Below, one piece after another: positions 57,683-64,000 of a stretch of DNA of 64,000 nt (position 1 is the first letter of the stretch; each line of letters begins with the position of its first letter). Below the pieces are notes generated by a model. It searched no databases. It had not been told where the DNA came from and saw only the letters and a program-made list of their open reading frames with translations. The DNA comes from Leptodontidium sp. MPI-SDFR-AT-0119. Taxonomy: Eukaryota > Ascomycota > Leotiomycetes > Helotiales > Leptodontidiaceae. Location of the stretch: positions 2,232,001 through 2,296,000 of the forward strand of contig JAHLEZ010000005.1 in assembly GCA_020726505.1 (NCBI GenBank). Reading direction: 5' to 3'. A program made the translations under genes and the position numbers.

Positions 57683-58743
57683 ATGTCGAACTCTAAGCCA
57701 ACGTCCGGAGGCTTCACCAAGACCTCAACATGGCTTGACTGGTATGATGGGCCGACCTCGCCGAAATTCAAACTACCTCCTGGAGCTGTCGATGCTCACT
57801 GTCACATTTTCGGGCCCGGCTCAGAATTCCCATACGCTCCCGAGCGCAAGTATACACCGTGCGACGCATCGAAAGCCGAGCTTTTTGCGCTGCGTGACCA
57901 CCTAGGGTTTTCTCGGAACGTGATCGTGCAAGCGACCTGCCACGGCGCTGACAATAGTGCTCTTGTAGACGCTTGTGTGTCCAGCGGCGGTCGGGCTAGG
58001 GGTGTCGCGACTGTGAGACGCAACGTCTCAGATGATGAGCTGACTGCTCTTCACAAGGCTGGAGTGCGTGCAGTACGATTCAATTTCGTGAAAAGGCTTG
58101 TCGATTTCACTCCTAAGGATGAACTGATTGAGATTGCTACAAGGATATCGAAGCTGGGCGTATGTAGAGATCTCCGTATTACTTCCTATATATCTCAAGA
58201 CAGATATGTCTAAAGACACTCATCGCTAGATCTCGCCTCCTGAACCTTCACATGGAAAACTTTGCTAATTTATTGTAGTGGCATGTTGTTATTTACTTCG
58301 AAGCGCAAGATTTGCCAGAGTTGTGGGACTTCTTTACAGCGCTCCCAACTACCGTCGTGGTGGACCATATGGGGCGACCAGATGTCTCCAAGCCACTTGA
58401 TGGGCCCGAATTCACACTTTTCCGCCGGTTCCTTCGCGAGCATGCAAATGTGTGGACGAAAGTTAGCTGTCCAGAACGACTTACTGTTGATGGGCCTCGA
58501 GCTTTGGATGGCGAGAGAGCGGCGTATCGAGATGTAGTGCCCTTTGCGCGCGCCTTGGTGGAAGAATTCCCGGATAGGGTCTTATGGGGCACCGATTATC
58601 CACATCCCAACCTAAAGAGCCACATGCCGGACGATGGATTGCTTGTAGATTTTATACCATGGATTGCTGTGACGCCTGAATTAAGGCAGAAGTTGTTAGT
58701 TGATAACCCGATGAAGCTTTACTGGCCAAGAGAAAGCAAATAA
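57683..58743 (+). CDS. 2-pyrone-4,6-dicarboxylate lactonase-like amidohydrolase (LigI-like)
   Basis: Exons 57683-58159 and 58279-58743 encode 313 residues, the size of LigI. Conserved features: VDAHCHIFGP (His39, His41), FPYAPERKYTP with Tyr57, VIVQATCHGADNSALVDA, GVRAVRFNFVKR (the Arg cluster that binds the carboxylates), VVDHMGR with His189, and LWGTDYPHPN with Asp265. In bacteria LigI opens the lactone ring of 2-pyrone-4,6-dicarboxylate to 4-oxalomesaconate in the protocatechuate 4,5-cleavage and gallate routes. The resemblance, including the HGADNSALVDACVSSGGRARGVA block, is much closer than for the other cluster amidohydrolase. The actual substrate in this fungus is inferred, not known. 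The chosen Met follows non-coding leader DNA. Confidence 0.85.
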
Positions 58744-59511
58744 AGGATTTGGCGAGCTCATGGCAAGATGGACGTGGTGCAGGCAACTGGGTCAAGTAGC
58801 AACAAACTTCCCAGGCGAACATTGGACTAGATAGTTTACAACCTCCCTCGACTAGCCTCACACTCAGCTTCCTTCTTCTCTCAACAACAGCCTCGAAGAC
58901 TGCGAATCCTCTTTTATAACGTTGCTTAGAAACCTGCTTCGGAGTAGCCAAGTCAATACACCACATCCAAGCAACCGTCGATGACGATGGTAGATTGACA
59001 AGCCCGACTGCCTCGAATCAAACGTGAACTTGAGTAACCTGATATCATCGACATAAGCGGTGACCACCCTGCTCTACCAAAGAGCTCTCGTACGATGTCT
59101 CCCAATATCGTAGATTCTCTCCTGCAGACCTGCCGACAAATGCTTCCGAATAACCCATTGCCATCAATTGATACGGTATATTTACATATAAAGAGTGGCA
59201 TAAATTGTCGTTAAAGAGTTCCGGTACACTATATGGAGTTGGGCATATCAATGTGAGGAAACGACACGTGATTAGAAGTGATTCTTGAATTGCTTGAGTT
59301 GCGACTACCTAAGAGCTTAAGGCTCTATATATACACTGTAATAGGCTTATTCGAACCTTCTAAAGCTAATTACAAATCAATTAGCTTTGTAATAACTATT
59401 AGAATCGTTTAGAAGAGAAAGATCATGTGACCGATAAGCGAATGTACTGGAAACCAAAATAAAACAATAACAAGTTAACGAGTAAAAGGACCACAAGAGG
59501 TAGTTATATAC
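58744..59511. other. Intergenic, becoming AT-rich
   Basis: 3' flank of the LigI-like gene, then AT-rich DNA with a near-palindrome around 59360-59405 (AGCTAATTACAAATCAATTAGCT). No gene recognised. Confidence 0.4.
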
Positions 59512-59789
59512 TGTGGCGGGACGAAGCCCAAAACCACACAACAAGAAGGTAGCATGCAGCGAGCTACTGGAGGTTTTCCTAGGTTAGGAAATCACAGATT
59601 GATCAAATCTAAAGATATCACGTATCTAAAAAGTAAGAATTAGCAAAAGAAGGGAGGGAAAAGATTTGTATAAATAGAATACATGTGGTGTGCTTGTTGT
59701 TGTGTTTTTATCAAGTGTTGGCTCCTTATATGTGCGAAGGACCGGCGCAGTCATGTGACAAAAGAAACCCAGGGGCTGTCCCCGCCACA
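59512..59789 (+). repeat. Dispersed TG...CA element, copy 2 (solo LTR or MITE-like)
   Basis: 278 bp beginning TGTGGCGGGAC and ending GTCCCCGCCACA, so its ends are short inverted repeats. Homologous over its length to 37522-37804, same orientation. This copy keeps more C/G at differing sites than copy 1, fitting more RIP-type decay of copy 1. No internal retroelement genes adjoin it. Confidence 0.75.
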
Positions 59790-60256
59790 GTATCCCATCG
59801 TAGGTTGTAGCCCAACTCGTGCGCTCCATCCGTGGGCGAGATACCAGGAAATTCTGAGATCTTATGTCCTAACTACGTGAGCCGTCCCGTCCCTGAAGCC
59901 CCAATGCTCTATCTCGTATATCAACTGAAGGTGATCGTAGGTAGCCCGGTCTGAAGTTAGGCGAACCAGACTGCCATTCTTCTTCACGACCCAGTACTGC
60001 TAGTCAGCTCCATGGGCACGAAAGGTCCATGTCTGTCAAGAAGACATCATTCGTAGAGCGCATTAATCTCTTCGCATGACACCCGCTTGCCATGTGTATC
60101 GGTCAACGGTCCTCGTCTTCCCAATCCTGTGTACGGAACAAATAAGGTAATATCTGCTTCCACACCCAGGATGTTGCCCTGAAATGTGCCGATGGTGCAT
60201 TTGCTAGATGATTGTAATGATGTACTTGAAGCCGCCTTTTCCATCACTGGAACGGT

Positions 60257-61264
60257 CTAGTCCGTTGTTCTCAGGCCAGTCCTCGTCGAATAATCTAGCA
60301 GCCTTTTCAACAATTTTCCCAGCATCAGCATCCGGCCATCCTCGGTAGTAAGAAGCCCACAGCGAGTAAACAGGGACGTTTTAACCGCACTCCCATTTCT
60401 TTTCAGGACTAAAGCGTGACAATTCATGCCAACCTTCGCGATCGGTAAAAGGACCAAATCTCTTGAAGTCTCGGAGAAGAAATCTAGTTGCTCATTAACA
60501 TCCTGAAAAACCATAAATCGGATCCAGGCTGGACCTGAAAGCCCATGCTGGTTTACATAACAGTAGCAGCGTAATCCGTTCTTTTCAAGAAGTTTCCAAT
60601 ACCCGTCCCCGCTCTTTATATCCTAAAAACAACTTAGTTTCCCCAAAAGGCGTTTGAATCCACTCTTTACTTCGCCAAAAGGACTCTTACTAACGGGGAT
60701 GACCTGAACATCTAAAATCTCTATAAGATGTTGAATATTATCAAGGTCATTGGGCGCTGTAGGTATATCGGTCTTTCCGTTAACAGATACCCATGATCAA
60801 GTCAGTACGACGTAAGTGGAATATCTCATGCCATTTCCCATCGCACGCCAAAGCAACTGGAACGGAAGCCATGCCTTCCATAGCCCAGCCAAATACTGAC
60901 TGTTAAACTATCCAAACCATATAATTCGGCCGTCCGACTGGCTGTCTCTATTAAAATGTCAGTTCTGAAACCGAGGTCAGCGGAAGACATGGAAAGCTTG
61001 GAGGACAGGACTATACAGTGGGGTGAGTCCAAACGCCAAAGCTAAAAATGTAGCTTCGATTGTAATCTTTTTCCTGAGGTTGGCACGGCGAGCATATGGG
61101 TATTTTTGTCGGATTCTACTGGTAGATTGAGATTGTCGAGGCAAAGCTCTGGATCTTGGCGGCTGAAAACGTGAGCTGTAGTGAAGCAGCCTCGACATTC
61201 TGAATCCAGTTTTCCAACTTAGCATCTTTGCTTCACGAAACCAACTATCTCCCAGGGGAATCAC
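60257..61264 (-). pseudogene. Fragmentary gene of unknown family
   Basis: A 121-codon frame from 60622 (after an acceptor-like TTTTTAG) reads GDGYWKLLEKNGLRCYCYVN, MVFQDVNEQLDFFSETSRDL, VLLPIAKVGMNCHALVLKR and FTRCGLLTTEDGRMLMLGKL, with coding character and a faint likeness to the C-terminal part of HET-type proteins. Further upstream on the same strand, pieces such as DVQVIPVSKSPFGEVKSGFKRLL (about 60650-60720) and frames to 61264 look related but are interrupted by stops. More pieces continue downstream to about 59880. I read it as a decayed gene next to the repeat element. Confidence 0.4.
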
Positions 61265-62234
61265 TCGACTTTCATGAGAAGATAATCAACGTGGAGAATC
61301 GAAGGTACTTGGAAGGGGTTGAAATTGGTGGGAGCTGCCCATCCTAACACTTCATTGGCAAATATCTCTCAACATCCCCAATCCAGCCTAGCGGTTGCTC
61401 CTAGCCTCGTCCAGGATTCTAGCGAACCTGACGGTTGGAGCATATCTCCATCTGCAATTCCGTCCCCATCATTCCGACCGCAACCATCGCCATACATCTA
61501 TGCTCTCGTCTCCGTTAGTAGAAATTGATTGTGACTTATTTAATATTCTAGTTGTGGGAGAACCGCCTTTCGAGAAACCTGCACTTACGCGCCGCACGTG
61601 ACGATTGTACACTACGATGGTACCTTCCGTACCAGTATACCTGTGCCAAGACCTGAGAGTCGTTATTAAGTAAAATATAGCGAGACTAGGAGTGAATCGA
61701 ATAAAGGGAGAACTTGATCATCTCCACCACCACTCAGCTTATGAGCAGTCTTCGCTTTGAACTAAACTACACGTACCAAGCTAAGTACTAAGCATTTGAA
61801 TCAGAAGCTCTCCCCACATATTCCCCGCTCACAGGAAAAAGTTGCCCCGCCTCTAAGAAATTGCCATTCCTGGCAAGCGAGCTTCAAAGGGCAATTATTG
61901 ACCCTGGATCGCTAGTCTTCGCGAATACGGCAATTTTCCAACCCTTCCTCCACCGCAATTGTTTACCAGATCATCCTCGAAAGGAAAGTTTGTCCATTGA
62001 TATGCAGGAACGAGAAGATAGCGTGGACCCTTTCCAGAAGAAATACATCGTGTGATTCTGGGGATCGCTGATATGTCGGGATTCAACTTCACTCCACTTC
62101 GTTCATCCTCTTCTTGATCCTATATAACATTTTCCATGGTCTCGCTGCTTGGTTTTACTTCAATCAGTACCAAAGAAAGTCCCAACCCATCGTTTTCCCT
62201 CTCCCAAAACCAACAACAACACATCAATTCCACA
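61265..62234. other. Intergenic, promoter of the oxidoreductase gene at its right end
   Basis: Short frames only. 62100-62234 has the C/T-then-CAACAACAACA leader typical of a fungal 5' UTR. Confidence 0.4.
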
Positions 62235-63393
62235 ATGGCACCTCAAAAACTCCAAATCGCCTGCGCCGGTCTCGGCCGCATGGGCAAACGCCATGCCTTA
62301 CACTTCCTGAACCGCACTCCTCGAGCACAACTCGTCGCAGCCAGTACCCCAGATGAAACCGAGATCCAATGGGCGAAGCAACATCTCGAGCCTTGGGGAG
62401 TTCGCATCTACACTTCCTACGACGAGATGATCAAGCAGGAAGGTCTACAAGCCGTGGTCATCGCATCAGTCACTACCGTTCATGCTGAACAGGCTATCAA
62501 AGCCATTGATGCCAATTTACATGTCCTGTGCGAGAAACCGCTTTCGACTTCTGTGGAAATAGTGCGTTCTCCCTCCCAACCAAATCACCAATTTAAGTGT
62601 CTGTGTGAGATTTAAATACTCATCTGAGCTGAGCTGATATGGTGTCGAACAGTCCCAATCCGTAGTCGACGCCGCATCCAAGAAACCTAACCTCAAAGTA
62701 ATGTGCGGCTTCTCCCGCCGCTTCGACAACTCCTACCGCGACGCCTTCACCAAAATGGACAACGGCCTCATCGGGCGCCCATCCATCTTCCGCTCCCAGA
62801 CCTGCGATAAACTCGACCCGTCCGGCTTCTTCGTCGCCTACGCCGAGTTCTCGGGCGGCATTTTCGTCGATTGCTCGATCCATGATATTGATCTAGCGCT
62901 GTGGTTCTTCGGACAAGATAGTAGAGTCAAGAGTGTAGTCAGCAGTGGGATCACAGCCGTCCAACCCGAACTGAGAAAACACAAGGATGTCGATAATGCA
63001 GTTGGGATCGTTGAGTTTTACGGTGGCCAGATTGCGTATCTGTTCTGCTCGCGGATGATGGCTGCTGGCCAGGATGACGCGACTGAGATTATCGGCACGG
63101 ATGGGAAACTGCAGGTTAATGCCCAGCCGATGAGCAATCTGGTTAATATCTATGAGGCGGGAGGTGTCAAGAGGGAGATCCCCGGGGATTATTATGGAAG
63201 GTTCGAGCAGGCTTTTGTTAATGAGGCGAATGAGTTTACGGCGTGTTGTTTGGATGGGACGAAATTGCCAATGAAGTTGGCGGGTGCGGTGCAGGCTGTT
63301 AAGATTGGATGTGCGCTGCAGGAGAGTTTGAATTCGGGGAAGAAGATTAGCTTTGATGAGACTGGACGGAGGGTGGAGCTTGCTGTTCTCTGA
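62235..63393 (+). CDS. Gfo/Idh/MocA oxidoreductase (inositol 2-dehydrogenase-like)
   Basis: Exons 62235-62561 and 62653-63393 (91-bp intron) encode 355 residues. Rossmann motif IACAGLGRMGKRHA, then VLCEKPLST with the conserved EKP Lys, and the substrate-domain signature FVDCSIHDIDLALWFFG with the catalytic Asp-x3-His arrangement, followed by VGIVEFYGGQIAYL. This pattern fits NAD-dependent myo-inositol 2-dehydrogenase and related sugar dehydrogenases. LigC, which makes 2-pyrone-4,6-dicarboxylate in bacteria, belongs to the same superfamily, but this N-terminus looks closer to inositol dehydrogenases. It lies 3.5 kb beyond the LigI-like gene, outside the repeat element. Confidence 0.88.
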
Positions 63394-63916
63394 GAGGGCA
63401 GATCATGCTCATAATTGATTGGGTGGAGTTGGAGATCTTGTGGGTGGGCCAAGGAAAGATCGTTAGAGAGAGAAACCAAAATTCTTACATCAATAATGAA
63501 TATTTATATTAGATTTCTAGGGACAACATGCTAAATCTCTCCGTGTTATGTCTTGCAGAAAATAGAGGACTTGAAGTTAACTAAATGCGGTGAGGATTGG
63601 CAGATAGGCTAGTAGGTTCGCCTATCTAGGTAGTTTGTGCACAACCCCATCCCACCAGAACCTCCTCTTTTCCTTCAGTCGCGTTCTCACGCTTTCGTCC
63701 CACACCAACAACCAAGCCGCCTTGCGATCACAGCCAACACGGGGGGAAATAAGTTCGGTAACGAGGCACTACCTACCTTAGCTTCCGTCTGCCCCCACCC
63801 CACCACGCCTGCCATTGCTTTCTGCATCCTGTCGTGCTTTCTGTCATTAATCCTGAACATCATCTCACCTTCCGTTCGACGTCCGTCACCTTCTGGCATC
63901 GCCATCGCTATTCAAG
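63394..63916. other. Intergenic, promoter of a gene leaving the window
   Basis: 3' flank of the dehydrogenase, then C/T-rich DNA leading to the ATG at 63917. Confidence 0.4.
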
Positions 63917-64000
63917 ATGAGATTCCTTCGCCGTTTTCTACCGCACATCATCATTATCACTACCACAGCGACAGCGATCATCATTTGCATCACCTTACTC
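63917..64000 (+). CDS. 5' end of a gene with an N-terminal membrane anchor (partial)
   Basis: The ATG at 63917 opens a frame that reaches the window end (28 codons): MRFLRRFLPH followed by a long hydrophobic, Ile/Thr-rich segment (IIIITTTATAIIICITLL). Positive residues before a hydrophobic stretch suggest a signal anchor with the N-terminus in the cytosol, as in Golgi glycosyltransferases and other type II membrane proteins. The family cannot be told from this piece. Confidence 0.5.
   Translation, partial: MRFLRRFLPHIIIITTTATAIIICITLL

Overview
This is 64 kb of nuclear DNA from a filamentous ascomycete (Pezizomycotina; class not determined). Almost every gene is broken by one to seven short introns of about 50-130 bp with GTRNGT donors and CTAAC/CTGAT-like branch points. 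Several protein families seen here are typical of these fungi: Zn2Cys6 regulators, HET and NLR-like relics, DUF8021, isopenicillin-acyltransferase-like C45 proteins, Fta1/CENP-L and an Hst3-like sirtuin. I rebuilt exon structures by hand and checked that phases close.

0-37 kb is mostly ordinary chromosome: a secreted DUF8021 protein, a decayed NLR-like locus (3.7-6.7 kb), a C45 acyltransferase-like protein, a frame-disrupted GNAT acetyltransferase, Fta1/CENP-L, a DUF302 protein, a small membrane protein, a large nuclear-looking protein whose stop codon lies in a 10-bp minisatellite, a flavin monooxygenase, a conserved hypothetical, an Hst3-like sirtuin and a tiny protein with a 25-bp exon duplication. 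These are followed by a divergent cytochrome P450 reductase / P450 pair, a regulator-like protein without a visible zinc cluster, and a myo-inositol-type sugar transporter.

39.3-58.7 kb is the most interesting part: nine contiguous genes that look like one catabolic cluster. They are a TcuA-like FAD dehydrogenase, a class II aldolase/adducin protein, a Zn2Cys6 activator, a quinone oxidoreductase, an amidohydrolase-2 protein, a 6PGDH-like dehydrogenase with DUF1932-type C-terminus, a mitochondrial tricarboxylate-type carrier, an MFS anion transporter and a second amidohydrolase that closely resembles 2-pyrone-4,6-dicarboxylate lactonase (LigI). Each of the six intergenic control regions serving these genes contains a 17-bp CGG-N11-CCG site, four of them with CGGA...TCCG ends, which suggests one Zn2Cys6 regulon. 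A plausible reading (inference) is uptake of a cyclic or branched di/tricarboxylate, ring opening or oxidation, aldol cleavage, and export to or import from mitochondria.

The cluster is bracketed by two diverged, same-orientation copies of a roughly 280-bp TG...CA element (37.5 and 59.5 kb; solo LTR or MITE-like) and by HET-like and other gene relics in AT-rich DNA. The right end carries a Gfo/Idh/MocA oxidoreductase and the start of a gene with an N-terminal membrane anchor.
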